DNA from: Parus major
Taxonomy: Eukaryota > Chordata > Aves > Passeriformes > Paridae
Assembly: GCF_001522545.3 (NCBI RefSeq)
Contig: NC_031799.1
Coordinates: 39,633,265-39,697,264, forward strand
Length of the DNA: 64,000 bases
Reading direction: 5' to 3'
The first letter of the stretch is position 1; each line of letters starts with the position of its first letter. Both the position numbers and the translations under genes were made by a program. This document shows, in pieces, positions 24,177 through 36,317 of the stretch. The notes beneath the pieces were generated by a model. It did not search any database and was not told the origin of the DNA. It saw only the letters and a list, made by a program, of their open reading frames with translations.

Positions 24177-24678
24177 TAGAGAAAGAAGGGGCCATTCTCT
24201 CCATCTGGTCTTCTTCGTAATAACAGTCCCTCAAAAAACATAGACTCCAATGAATTAATACACATTTGGGCCATATGGGAATGCCCAGGTACCTCTTGCT
24301 CGTCATGGGCAAGTTAGACACTGTCAATTGAACCAGACTCAAGATCAGCTGCATCACTTTGCATTACAGGCAGTTCTCTGGTGCATGGCCTCAGGGATGA
24401 GTCTGGGGGACACTTCAAGGGTATTTGAGGGTTTATGAACCCCCTCAGCTAGCCCTTTTGTAAATGTCTAATGTGCATGTGGCCTTCCCAGGGTGAGGGG
24501 TTTTATAGCTGAGCCAATTTGTGTAAGGAAGGATGGGTGTTCACTCTCTTTGACCAGAGGTTATGCCACACACAGAATTCTCCTCCTCTCCTCCTTGGTT
24601 GTGGAGGAGTGTGTGCAAACCTGGCCTCAGCAGATTGTGTGAGCTGTGACCTCCCGACCTCCCCCGCCCCTGGGGGGA

Positions 24679-24753
24679 GGGATATTCATCCCATGAACAG
24701 AGGGATGAAATTCATCCCATCCCAGCCAGGGATGAATTTCAGCAGCGCTGCTG
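24679..24753. repeat. Clustered short palindromes in the LTR U3
   Basis: Four related elements within 75 bases: GGGATATTCATCCC (24679-24692), GGGATGAAATTCATCCC (24702-24718, 8-bp arms around one base), a half copy GGGATGAATTTC (24729-24740), and CAGCAGCGCTGCTG (24740-24753, a perfect 14-bp palindrome). Repeated dyads in a U3 suggest protein-binding sites. The binding factor is unknown. Confidence 0.7.
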
Positions 24754-25000
24754 GGTTTCACTTTCTTGTGGATGATTCTTCTCCTTCAGGTGTGCTTGCT
24801 TTTTCCTAAATAATTGAACAATAGTGTCACCTTTATCTTATTGCAAGTTCCCTTAGGCAGCTTGAATCACAGTCCAATGTTCCCCTTAGGAGGCATCTTC
24901 AGGGAGGACTGGACTTCAGTGGGTGCAGCTTCTTTATACATAGTTTTGCCATAATGGGCAAAAGTCCTTCATAACCATGTTTAAGCCATGAACCATAACA

Positions 25001-28000
25001 TTTCTGTCTCTGATAAAATCAGACACAGTTCCAGCTAGCTCCTCTATGAACAAAACAGACATACTATGCACCAAACTTGACCCAGGCAGGTTAGAACCTT
25101 TGCAGGAACATTTTAAAAAGAAGAACTAATGAAGAGAAAACCAACAGAGTTTGAAGAAAAAGAAGAAACCATGTGAGGGCAAGAGGACATTCAAGAGGAG
25201 ACACTAGGAAGTTACACTAGATCAGGTGGAACATTGAGGAACAAAGAAGGCACAAGCCATAGTGGCAGGATGGGAGAGACACAAAAGCAGAAGGAAGGAA
25301 GAAAAAAGAAATACTCAAGGAAAGGATGGATTAAAGAGCAGGGGAAATGCTGGAGCAAAACTACTCACCTAGAGTGGGTCAAGGGGCCTCCAGGCAGGGA
25401 AGAAACAAATAGCTGCCCAAGCAGGGACTAGGAATCTACCACAAAGGAGGTATGGTGGTGGGCAACTTCTGGTTTGTGAGAGTCTTGGAAAGGGGCATGG
25501 GAGGCACTTCATATGGCAGTGCTGTTCTTAAACCATGACGGGGATGAAGCACAGAGTAATTAACCCTGCAAATATTTTAATATTTTATATGATATCCACA
25601 AGACCACAGGCAGAGTTTAAAAAAAATCTATACTGTCTGAAGTTACATTCCTGAAGCAGAATTAACAGGCATTGTTTTGGAACTAATTTTTTCATTCTTT
25701 CTATATCCCATGGCTAGTATTGAACACTTAATGTACAACAAGTGAAATCTAAAGAGAGGTATTTTGCATTTTCAATTATGTACACATACCTCAGTAAATT
25801 GTTTTCCACACTGTAGAATTTGAGGAACATATTAGAAATAATTTAAACCATAAAGTAAATGTTCTGAAAAACCAGTATGTAAAAAAATTTTAAGTAATCC
25901 ATCTCTTTTTTTCTTCAGCTATCTGTCTTCTAAATACTAGTTTCAATAAGCCCTTAGATGTTCACAAAGGACAAAAATTAATAGAGCAGGGAGAAACCTC
26001 ACTGAAGCTTTAATATTTAAAAGGACAAATAGGATGAGCAAGGTAATTACAGGAAGACATAAATCTCAAAATAACAAGATGGCTAGTGAGAGTTTGATTC
26101 AGACTCTAATATAAATAATGCCAATCAGCACAGGTTTGGGGTAAAGCAGACCTTGTCAAATTAGGCAGATATTTTTTTCCCTGATGGGAATACAAGCTTA
26201 GTTGGTAAGATAACAGTGCTAATCCAATACATGTCTACAAAGCATTTTGACTTGTAACTGCATGACATATGAGTTTAGCGCTCTGAGTGATATACAGTTA
26301 TCAGGTTATATTATAAACACTAAACAAGCTAGTTCATGAATCTTAAATAGGCAACTGCGTATTAAAAGAAAAAAGTAATTTTTTTTTAGTTTCATCAGAC
26401 ATTGTTACTTGGCAATGTACTACATATCTATAAAAATTTTCTTTACTGAAAGTATCACAGGCATAGTGACTGTGATAATGAATTAGGACATGTGACAGAC
26501 CTGAATCTCTCTCTACCTACATGGTACCGAGCTCTCTTTCAACAGAACCAGAGATAAAGACACAATCCATGCACAAGATGGTTGAATAACTGAAAAGAAG
26601 AATCTATGGAAAAAAAGGCTCAAATGCAGTCACCAAAATATAATTTCAGATCATTTATATTTTCCTAGTATATATATCTTAGGAAAGGAGTTTTTCAGGA
26701 TATAAATGTACCCATACATTTTATTCTATTGCACTGCAGTTACACTGCCAGTTCTAGCATTTGCAATGCTAGAGGTTTGGTTGGGTTTTTTTTAGATGGA
26801 GAAAACTTGGAACAGTCAAAAAACAGATATGAAAATATTCTCTTTAGTACTGTGATTAAGCAACTTATAAAAAAAGATGTTAATCAAAGGACTTTATAAA
26901 CTGGAAATGAGCCTGGAATAATCTTGACTTTTTTTCTCTACAGATTCATGCTATAACATGATAGTGTTCCTAGAATGTTCCTTCCTCCAAGACAGAGACC
27001 ACAGATTACCCAGGCATATTACATATTGCAAGCATTATTTTTTCTTAAAGTTGTTATTAAAATATTTTCCTAGTATTTCAAATTGTCCTAAGGGTGTTTA
27101 AGTCAAAACATCCCTTGTTATCTTGGCTAATGAACACATAGTTTCATTTTTCATGGAATCAGCACATCTTTTGTATGAAGACAATCTCAATCTTTATTCT
27201 TCAAAGTCACATTTCCTCATAAATAATGAATTTTAAGAAAATAACTGAGCTCTACTCAATGCAATACCCCAAAAACATTTGCTGGAGGAGAGATAAATAT
27301 TACTTGATGAGTCCTGTAGTCCAAATTCCCTTTCATAAGGACCCTAGTATAGTGTTAGATTTTTGCATTTTACAGCATCATTTGGTACCTTATACTCAGA
27401 TATTAATTCCAGCAAACCTACAGACATACTCTACATACCAGAACAGTTCTTCTGAATACTGTATTGGGATGCCTGATTATCTCTGCCTTTCTATTTCCCT
27501 TTCTTGGAGAGTACACCACTTTCCCTCACACTCTTCAGTTTGTCAGCACCACCTTGACTCCAAATGTGCAGGCACTGACTTCCCATAGTGTTATTTTTAA
27601 ATTTAATAAGCATGCATCACCTATGCCATAACCAGATCCTGTCTACTTTGGCTTTTACATGACAGCAGAATAGAACATAATAGTTTTGGTTCTGAAGCAT
27701 CCATTAGTCCCACAATAAAAGAGTATCACTATTTGTGGTGTTCTCATTTGTTAATTCAGGTATTTGAAGTGACTGTAACTTGTTAAATTGTCCTGATGTC
27801 CTAAGATCAAGGCACAAGAAATAAAAGTTAGGAACACAAATCCTTAAAACAAAGATCAAAAAAACCAGGCTATTAGTTGCTTAAATATATTTACAACAAC
27901 CTTGGGGAAAAAAAAAACAACAAAAAAAATGTTTTGGTAAAAAACACTTTAACTGAAACCATCCAAATCATCACACTGTTTCTAGCTTAGGAATATGCAT

Positions 28001-28754
28001 TAAAATCAAAGATACCCAACTAATTATTTTTAAAAATAGTGCTAGAAGCTCTGAAACTACCATGTTACCAAACCTTAGAAATGGTTTGATAGGTATTCTA
28101 AGTCAACAAACCTACATTGTTATCTTAATACTTTTTTAAGACAGTCGATTTTTTTGGCACCACTTAAAAGTGATAGTCAAACAATTAATAAATAAATACT
28201 AGAGAAATGAATCATTATGATACATTTGCATAATTTGAAAGCTGTAAAAATTATTTCTAGAAGTATTTTATAGAAACTGTGTAGGACACTGAATGTCTAG
28301 AATGAAAGCCTACTTGCATTCATGGGACATGGAATTAAAAAAGGATTTAGAAGATCAAGCAAGAAATTCCCTAAGTAATGCTTTACAGTAATTCAAAGGA
28401 TTATGTACAGCTGTCATTTTTCACAGTAGCCATTTCATACCATTCTGAAACAACTCAGAATTTTATTTAAAACATTTCTTTTTAATAATTTTTAGAAAAT
28501 ATCATAATCATTCTACATATTTCAATAGTCAAAGTAGAGCAGTGTAAAGTTCATGAAGAAAAAATGCATGCTCACAATTCCATTGAGTGAAGTTTTTCTA
28601 CAAGTTACTCTTACCCAGGTAAGTTTCCTCAGCTAATGAGAAAGAGGATAGCAAGTATGTAACATGAAATAAAAAATGCATATGCCTACACACATGGAAA
28701 CAGAACTGACCTGTTCCAAAAGGCAGTCAAAAACACCAAAGAAATTGATAATAT
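25001..28754. other. AT-rich sequence, with a purine-rich patch at its start
   Basis: 25100-25440 is purine-rich on the plus strand. The rest is AT-rich. The 120-codon plus-strand frame at 27226-27588 has no recognisable domain. Confidence 0.5.
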
Positions 28755-28882
28755 TAAATATATATATATATATACATACATACATACGTATATATAAATA
28801 TACATATAGATATTTATATGCATGTATATATAAATATACATATATGTATGTACATATAAATATATATATGTGTATAAATATT
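28755..28882. repeat. (TA)n/(CATA)n compound microsatellite
   Basis: TATATA and TACATACA runs with many variants. The IYIYIHTYI-type frame across it is a repeat translation. Confidence 0.9.
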
Positions 28883-29934
28883 AAGGTTTTTTGTGTCTTA
28901 CATTATTTAGGGCATGTAATTCCTTGGAAAGGAAAACGGGGAAGAAGTAGTAAAAAATAGTACTTTCTTCCACTAAATCCCATTTCATATTCTGCACTGC
29001 TTTCTCAGGCTTTTCAAATTCCATTTGAAGGGCAAAGATATGTCCCATATGTCAGACTGTGTCTTCTCTGCATCCCTGAAGTCATCTGTGTACTGAAGAA
29101 CTGTCAGAAGAACCTTGAGGGTTTTTCTCTTAGAATTTTTCTTAACTTGTAATTGAATAAAAGAAAAAAATAGAAAAAAAAGAAAAAAATAAGTCAGGTT
29201 TGACCATCTTTCCAGAAGGAGGTGCTCTCAGGATCCTAAATATTGTCACTACTAGTCTATGTTAGCAGCCCTAAACCAAAGAGCATTAAATGATTGTTGC
29301 AGGCAGGGTTCATTGGTTCAGCAAGAGGAGAGTTTGTTGAAGAAGGTCTATGGCATCAGTGAAATACCCTTTAATTTACAATCTCCCTCTCTACCTCCCT
29401 TCTGAACTATTCCCACTTGCCAAAATGAAACTGTTAAAAAAAAATTTTATCCTAGTGTTTTGGGAGGAAAGTGATACCTTTCATGTTACACACATTCTAT
29501 CACACTACCTCAAGAAATTCCTTGAATTGCTAAAATAACAATCCATTCTGTGTTTAATGCAAATTAATTTTTTTTCAGCTAGTACCTTCTAAAGAATTTC
29601 TTGTACAAATTCAAACATGTTCTTTGAAAGAAACAAATGTAATAAATTGCAGTGCAATTTCTTTTCTAAGTAAAAAAGACTGTTAAGAAGGAGACAGATA
29701 ATTTACAAACACAAAAATATTTCACTCAAATACCATATCTTGAAAGCCATATGGAGATTCATTTGGAAGGAGAACCCGGGGAAGCACTACATATTTTCAC
29801 AATATGTTCTTCACTCTGTACACAGAACAAAGGAAATCTTTATCAAAGACAAAAGATAAGAGAAGAATTTTTATGACCCCTGCTAAAAGTTTTCCAGTCC
29901 TCCCCCCCTACTCATGCTTTGGTGTCATAGAAAA
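28883..29934. other. AT-rich sequence without recognised features
   Basis: A-rich patch at 29158-29190. No repeat family or gene is recognised. Confidence 0.55.
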
Positions 29935-30309
29935 GAATCATAGAATACCCTGGATTGGAAGAGAACTTTAAGGATCATCAAAGTCTGACTCCTGTCCCTG
30001 CACAGGACAACCTCTGAGCCTGAGAGTGCTATCCAAATGTTTCTTGAACTCTATGAGGTTTATTGCTGTGAATACTTCCCTGGGGAGCCTGTTCCAGTGC
30101 CCAGCTGCACTCTGTGTGGAGAACCTTTCTATAATATCCAGCCTAAACTTCTTTGGAAAAGCTTCAGGTCATTTCCTCAGGTCCTATCACTGGGTGCCAG
30201 ACAGAAGAGATCAGAGTCTCTCCTTCACTTCCTTTTGTGAGGAAGTTGTAGACCACAGTAGGTCTCATGTAAGTCTCCTCCAGGCTGAACAAGTCAGTAA
30301 CCTGCTCCT
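29935..30309 (-). mobile_element. CR1 LINE, 3' part (first half of a split element)
   Basis: Begins with GAATCATAGAATACCCTGG, the reverse of a CR1 3' end with its ATTCTATGATTC tail. It continues through the 3' UTR and the ORF2 C-terminal segment (reverse strand LFSLEE-type region near 30270-30290). The match stops abruptly at 30309 and resumes at 30777 in the right place and orientation, so one CR1 has been split. Confidence 0.92.
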
Positions 30310-30776
30310 GAAATAATATTATGGTCTCGTTATTAAAAGATATCTCTGCCTAAATTAAGTTGCCAACAAGACCATATGACAAATTCAATAGTAAAGATTA
30401 TATTTAATAGTAAATGTTATAGTAAATGGGAGGGAGCTTGCTGTTACCACAACTTGGAATGGCATGTATGTAAGCATTTGTTTCCTTTCCCACAGTTTGC
30501 CATGAAGGGAATTATTGTCTGTATAGGTTATCCAGGTTTGCCTCCCTAGGCCTGACATCCATCATTTGTTGCAGCAAGGCTTTTCTTACAGTCTGCACAG
30601 GGGAATCTTGTCTGGTGTGCTAATTTCAAAGTTTTCACCTCCATGTAGGCCTGAAATTATTACTTTCCTATTAGCTATCTGTGCCTGTAGTGGTGGCTTA
30701 TCTTGTGGGAACTTCCTTCTTTGACAGGGCTTTGAAACCAATTTATTGCTTTAAGTCCTGATAGGGACCCTCTGTC
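30310..30776. mobile_element. Insertion of about 467 bp inside a CR1, unidentified
   Basis: This segment interrupts one CR1 copy. GCTCCT occurs on both sides (30304-30309 and 30777-30782), consistent with a 5- or 6-bp target duplication. If the duplication is 5 bp the insert starts TG, as retroviral LTRs do, but its other end is TC and not CA. I do not recognise the family. A short solo LTR is the leading idea. Strand is undetermined. Confidence 0.5.
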
Positions 30777-31085
30777 GCTCCTCATAAAGCTTCCCCTGTA
30801 AAACATTCACCATTTTAATAGCCTTCTTTGGGATGATCTCTAACAACTTTATATCTTTCCTATTGTGGTGCCCAAAACTGCCCCCATCACTCGAGGTGAG
30901 GCTGCATCATTGCAGAGCAAAGCAGGGCATTCATCTCACTTAAGTGGTGGGCAACACTGCACCTGCTACAACTCAGGCTGTCCTTCCCATCTGCCAGGGC
31001 AGAACTGCTGAATCATATTCAATTTTCCTTCCACCAGGACCTCCAGGTATCTTTCTGCAGTGCTGCTCTCCAGTAAGTATGGATC
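30777..31085 (-). mobile_element. CR1 LINE, ORF2 part (second half of the split element)
   Basis: Continues the copy at 29935-30309. Minus-strand CR1 ORF2 features include the segment that normally encodes VQFWAPQ-like and HLEYSSGVGGSFG-like positions (here TTGTGGTGCCCAAAACTGC, near 30863). Near 31030-31070 is the AEKDLEVLVDR-type region. It is 5'-truncated at about 31085. Confidence 0.88.
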
Positions 31086-31984
31086 AAATATCAGACTGAG
31101 ATATTCACAGTCCTAAAATGGAAGCAGTTTCCTAAGTCCATTCTTTAAGTAATAGTTTTCTGTGAGGCACGCCATTATTTTAGCATTTCTTAAAATAGTT
31201 ATTTCTGCTCATTACTGACACCTGGAGAACAATGAGCACCACAAGCGTTATACCTTCCTGTTATGAAGAAAGTGAGTTATGAAAAAGTGAGACAACATAG
31301 CATAATGAAACTCAAATGACTATATTTCATAGTAACACCATTTCTATGACTAGGATGTGTTATAGAAATAGAAAGGAGGATCAATATCACTTAGCTGTGA
31401 TGGTGAGCAATGTCAAATTTAAGAAATATGCTCTATCATCCTGCCCACTGAAACATGTATTTCACAGGTAATACTGAACTAGACCAAGAATTCTCGTAGT
31501 AAAACTTTTCATAACATTACTTGCTAAAAGACTGAGCATCAGTTTTCATGTCATAGCATATGTAGGTCATCAAATCTAGGTTTCAACTAGTTTTAACACT
31601 TGACTGTAGATTTATCATTAAAAGTAGAGGCTGACACTGTCTAACAAAACAACAATACTTAACCACTTGTGTACAGGTTTCAGCAAAAGCCAGTCCCCAG
31701 CAGCCCTACAGTACTGATGATAACAGCAGCCCTACATTATTGACAATAACAGTTGTGGAGAAGTTGCAAGTACATTCAGTCTCTGAAAGGTTTACTGAGA
31801 TCTGGAAGGCCAATGCTTCTCAGAGTTCAAAATGAGAAGGTAATCTACCCTGTATCTACTCTGACCTGCAAACTCCCTTTGCACTGTCTCAACATTTCTC
31901 GTTTGTTCTCTTAAAATAAAATTTTCCGGCAAAAATAGTTAATGTTTTAGGTATGAAACAGAATAAGTAGTTAAATACCAGATG
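31086..31984. other. AT-rich sequence without recognised features
   Basis: No repeat family or gene is recognised. A short direct repeat (CAGCAGCCCTACA, twice) lies near 31698-31735. Confidence 0.55.
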
Positions 31985-33120
31985 TCAACCACAGCTCTCT
32001 CTGGTCCAGCCCACCCCAGCAGGATAGGGGAAGTGAATTGAAAGGTGTCCAGGGTAACCCAAGATGTTACTCTATTCCATGTTTATCTGTGCCCAAAATT
32101 GTTATTGTTCCTCTAAGACCCTGCAGGTGGAAACAGAATTGTGGGACTGCCATGGGGTGCTGGGTATTTTTAAAGTCGAGGTTGTTCAAGCACCACTGTC
32201 TTGCCTCTTGGCTTTTGCTCTTTCCCTTCTGTTCTGTTAAAGGAAAAGAGCTGAGGCAGTGAAGGAGGACTTTGGTTCCTCCTCCTTTGGTTCCCTTGGT
32301 TTTCTTTCCTTTCTTGTTTTGTTTTTGGTTTGGTTTTTTTCCCTGGAGGGTTGCTTTGGGAGGGCTTTGCAGGAGGCTGCATCTTGCAGTTCTTGACCAC
32401 TCTAAAGCAAATTCTGTGGGTGCCTGATTACCGGAAAAGCAGAGCAGGCCCACTCCGTGCCATCGCCCGGCCAGATGCTGGCAGTTTCTGACAAGGAAAA
32501 GACAGAGTCCTGATGCAAATTTCAGCCACTGAGTGAGTTCCAGCCACTGGACTTTGATACATTCCAACCACTTTTGTTGATACAGATGCGGCCAACAGAG
32601 AGATATGAGAGGCCTTTTACTGGCTTTGGGCTGTAGGTTTCGTGAGTGTTTTTCGTCCATGTTCTCTGTTGATTGTTGTTTGGGGGAAGAGGGAGTTTTG
32701 CAATTGTGTTTGGGGGGGAGGTTTCTGTGGGGTTTTTTGTCTCTTGTTCTGTCTCTCTATTCATAGCTGGAAGAGGGTTGAGTGGAGGTGGCATCTTTGT
32801 CTTTGCATCTCCACCCGCAGGTGTCTGCAGAGGGTACCTTCATGGGGGAGGGGTTCCTCCTCCATTTTTGGTTTCTCTTGGTTCCTGGGGGGGTCTTGAG
32901 TTTTCAGCAACTTTGTAACCAGTAAGTTTTATGGTAATTTTTCTTGCCTGTTGTGATTTCTTTTTTTCTCTTTTTTTCTTCTTTTTTCTTTCTTTTTAAG
33001 GTAAACTTTTATTTTTCCACTTCTTTTTACTCATATTTGTTTCTCTTTATTGGTGGAATGGGAGTGGATAAACCTAAAGGGGAGGTAAATAATTTTTGAA
33101 TAACTGTACCCTTAACTTTC
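31985..33120. mobile_element. G/T-rich candidate retroelement (LTR) block
   Basis: A compositionally distinct block, GC- and GT-rich on the plus strand, with sharp edges against AT-rich flanks. It ends in a T-rich tract followed by GGGAGTGGATAAACCTAAAG, which reminds me of bird LTR ends, though I cannot name the family. The longest open frame in the window (197 codons, minus strand, 32660-32067) lies here. Its lysine-rich low-complexity middle and lack of domains argue against a gene. Orientation is unresolved. Confidence 0.35.
32949..32998. repeat. Polypyrimidine tract
   Basis: About 50 bases of T and C on the plus strand, ending in AAG. It could act as a splice-acceptor tract or is simply a degenerate T-rich repeat. 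Confidence 0.8.
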
Positions 33121-34861
33121 CTTGAACCAAAACAGAAGGGTAAAAGTGAGAAAATTATGGTGGAGATAACAACAGTTTAATAATAGAAATAAAATAATTA
33201 GAGTAACAATAACTATTGTTCTTATATAATGTAATTAAAAGGAAAATTTATAAACTAGAGAAATAAGAGCTAAGAAAGACAAATTATGCAAGTGAAAACA
33301 ACTGATCATCACCAGTCAACTGATGAGCAGCCTGTCCTTGAGCAGTGGCCCCCACAAAACAATTCACAGATTTTTGCAGAATATGATCCCTAATGGTGTG
33401 GAATACGCCTTTCATCCATTGGCACCATTTGTCCTAGCTGTGTTCCTTCCCAACACCTGGTTGAACTCACAGACAACTCACTGGCAGCAGGGTATGACAA
33501 GCTGAAAAGGGCTTGGCTGTGTGTAAGCACTGCGCAGGAATAGCAGAAACACTTCTGTATTATCAACACCATTTCCAGGAGAAATACAAAATGCAATACC
33601 ACACCACCTATCATGATCTAATCCAGGCATGAGCACAACAGGACAGTAGGCAAGTAAGCACCTACCAAGAAAAGATTTTTTTGTACTGAAACATTTTTGG
33701 AATGTTATTCCTTGTACTAAGGGAAATACTTGTTTAATACTTGTTTAAACAAGCCTATGTTAAGCTTCTCCTACCACACCAGAGTTGTCTAAAGCTTTAG
33801 AAATTCTACTGAGGTCTTTCTAAGGGGTTCAAAATCAGACTATCAGACTTTCTACCCGTGACAGACAGCATGAGTTACTCTTTTCTTTTGAAAGCAGAAA
33901 GACAAAACCAGAGTGTATCTTTTTAATTATCAGTCATAAAGAAAGGTCAGTGGAGCATTTTGATTGGGTTCTGTATATTTGGTATTCTTTTAAATGTGAT
34001 TTTAAAAGAATATCTAGAGTTAATTTCCTTTTTCTTCCTAACTTGCAAGAACACAAATAATATACTTCATAGAGGAAACTGGGAAAACAGAATTAAATAT
34101 CATTAAAATGCTATTAACAATTTTTTTTTCAACATGTTACCTTGCCTGTATTTTAGGAAAGTATTACTTCAAGCATTGAATTGTTAATGATCAGCAAACA
34201 GCATGCAATATGGTCTTCAGTTTCACTTAAGTGGAAGTTGAATAAATCAGTCAAGATGGAAAATTGTTTAATAAAGATTTTCCACTGCTTTAGTAGTTCT
34301 AATAGCAAAAGAAGCATTAGATACAAATACTTGTCTGAAAGTATTTTATCAATATACAGTGTATCTGGAAATCTGAGGGCTAGTTCCCAGTTCAGATAAT
34401 GAAGCTGACAGAGGTAAAAGCGCTGAATTACACATCATATCACTGTGTGACTTCCTGCTGACTTAAAGAATAAATGTGGGATTGACATATCTATTTTTTT
34501 TTAATGGATGTACCTCTAGCAGTTGTTAATGTCTATTTATCTAATATTGACAGAAAGGCAATCTGTAGAGCATTTATTTAAGCCTGTTTCTTTCCTGCCA
34601 TTTTAGTCTTCACTTTCCACTGTCTGATTAGTAAGTTGCAGAATTCTGAATTCTCCATGCCCCTCTTAAAAAAATAATTTAGAACAAAAATAAAAACCAG
34701 CAGCATGAGATCAAAACATTGAATTCCTCAGGTAAAAGTATGATTCTAGTTAATTAAAAGAAAAAAAAATAGCCTGGAAAAGGTTATGAAAGAAGATCAG
34801 ATGGAGTGACAGTTTTCCACACAATCAGAAATAGTGAACAAGTGCCTTCATGGTCTTTTAG
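33121..34861. other. AT-rich sequence without recognised features
   Basis: No repeat family or gene is recognised. Confidence 0.55.
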
Positions 34862-34962
34862 GTAAGATTAAGTACCCAGTGAGTACTCTAAGTCAGATCA
34901 GAGGTTCAAATAGCCTGGTATCCCATGGAACAGGTAGCTGCCTTCAGAAAACTAAGTGTATG
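34862..34962 (+). other. Candidate 101-nt exon, plus strand (weak)
   Basis: Preceded by CATGGTCTTTTAG, a mediocre acceptor, and followed by GTAAGTATAA, a good donor. One frame is open across the whole segment and contains KIKYPVSTLSQIRGSNS. No family is recognised. It is weaker than the 16654 candidate because the acceptor tract is short. Confidence 0.15.
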
Positions 34963-36317
34963 GTAAGTATAATATTTCTCAGGACTCATCTTGAGCTGCT
35001 TTCAGACTTAGGTCAGAAGCACAAGTTTAACATTAAACTTTAACTTTACTATAGTCAGTCTGTCCAGTTTCTTTATTCTAGCTAAGCTCCTTTCATTCTC
35101 TTTTTATGACAAAGACTGCCAAAATTTTCTGGTGTTTTCTGTGAAGGGTGGTCTTCTTCTATGGAAGACACAAGGTAAAGTGGGTATGGATCTTCAGGCA
35201 CTTGATACAAGTAGAAGTAGACTTGTATCTACTGGTTCAAAGAGCATCTTGACAGATTTAAGGAAGAAAAAAATACTAGATGCAAAAGATGTCCTTCAAA
35301 TCCACTCTTAGACAGCATCAAGCATGGGAGAATGACCTAGATACAGATAACCACTGCTATTTATATTAATTACAGTTTCACATTCATAGAACTAGGTTTA
35401 ATTACAACACAATAATTTAGAGCTAGATTATGTTGTATCCCACAAAAGAAAATCACAGTGCATAAGTATTCCTCAGACAAGAATTAAAAAACATACTCCC
35501 TCACAATATTCACCCAAAGTCTAAGAAATTCTTGGCTTAAAATATACATCTTAAAATGGTTCTGTTAGGATGAAATTTTCCAGAGAATATACTCTGTGTT
35601 TCTAAGGGTTGTGATTTCATCTTCATGCTAGAATTACCTGTAGAAAAACATCTGCAGATGAAATGATTGTTGTCAATCTTGTCATTAAAAATCTCTAACT
35701 TACACAATCTGTACAAATTTGAGTTTTTAGAGGTAGAGTCTATTTCAGTAATAAACCAAGTGGTACAGTTCATCAAACCTAACTAGATATCTTCACTTTC
35801 CTTCTGAATTTTCCTTATACACTACTCAAGGCATTTTCCATGGCAAGTACAGTGCTTTTTTTTCTGTAACTTGATGAGTTGCACAACATACATTTGTTAC
35901 TAACATGTTGCTAAGCTAAAATAAATTGTACAAGTTAGGTAAATTGTTAGCATTAAAAACAGTTATCTGACAACATATTCATACTTATTTTTTTCAGAAA
36001 ATATGACACAGCATAAAACAAGAAAACAGTAAGTCTTGAAAACCATGCTATTAATTTCAAGCAATGTTTATTACATTGTTATAAATGGTTTATTAATTGC
36101 AAAATGACTGCTGCTATGAAACTGCACACAAAAGAAAAGAAATTTATCCCCAGGTATTCATTCTTTAATTGTGTGGAAGATAATTCTGAACCATGGAAAT
36201 CTGGAGTGGAAAGTTTTATAAATTTCTGGTTTCTGTAAGACTTCAGTGAGCCCAGAGCAGAGAAAAAAAGTCATCTGTTGTGAGGTGTCTTCCTTGCTCT
36301 GCCAACTGTTTCACTTT
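34963..36317. other. AT-rich sequence without recognised features
   Basis: No repeat family or gene is recognised. A 31-nt splice-like pair at 35998-36028 is discussed in the findings. Confidence 0.55.

Larger units (their letters stand above)
23900..25000 (-). mobile_element. Probable LTR of an endogenous retrovirus, minus strand
   Basis: Read on the minus strand, the block begins TGTTATGGTTCATGG (from 25000). It has a TATA box in CTATAAAACCCC (24503-24514) and an AATAAA signal near 24100-24106. Between them lies a CT-rich microsatellite. U3 (about 24515-25000) carries clustered palindromes. The order U3, TATA, polyA signal fits an LTR. The low-coordinate end is not defined and I found no target duplication. 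The 148-codon minus-strand frame at 23911-24357 lies inside it and is largely low-complexity serine/leucine from the repeat. Confidence 0.5.

Noticed and set aside
23911..24357. 148-codon minus-strand open frame
   Set aside because: Lies inside the probable LTR. A large part is serine/leucine encoded by the GA/CT microsatellite.
25919..26043. Strong acceptor (TCTTTTTTTCTTCAG) with a possible donor GTAATT
   Set aside because: No frame is open across it and the donor is weak. Kept only as a note.
27226..27588. 120-codon plus-strand open frame
   Set aside because: No recognisable domain, and no convincing splice signals or conserved motif. Consistent with chance.
28496..28617. Acceptor-like TTTTTAG with donor CAG|GTAAGTTT
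   Set aside because: The donor is good but all three frames contain stops and the acceptor tract is A-interrupted.
32067..32660. 197-codon minus-strand open frame, the longest in the window
   Set aside because: Low-complexity lysine-rich middle, no recognisable domain, and it sits in a block that looks retroelement-derived. Not called as a gene.
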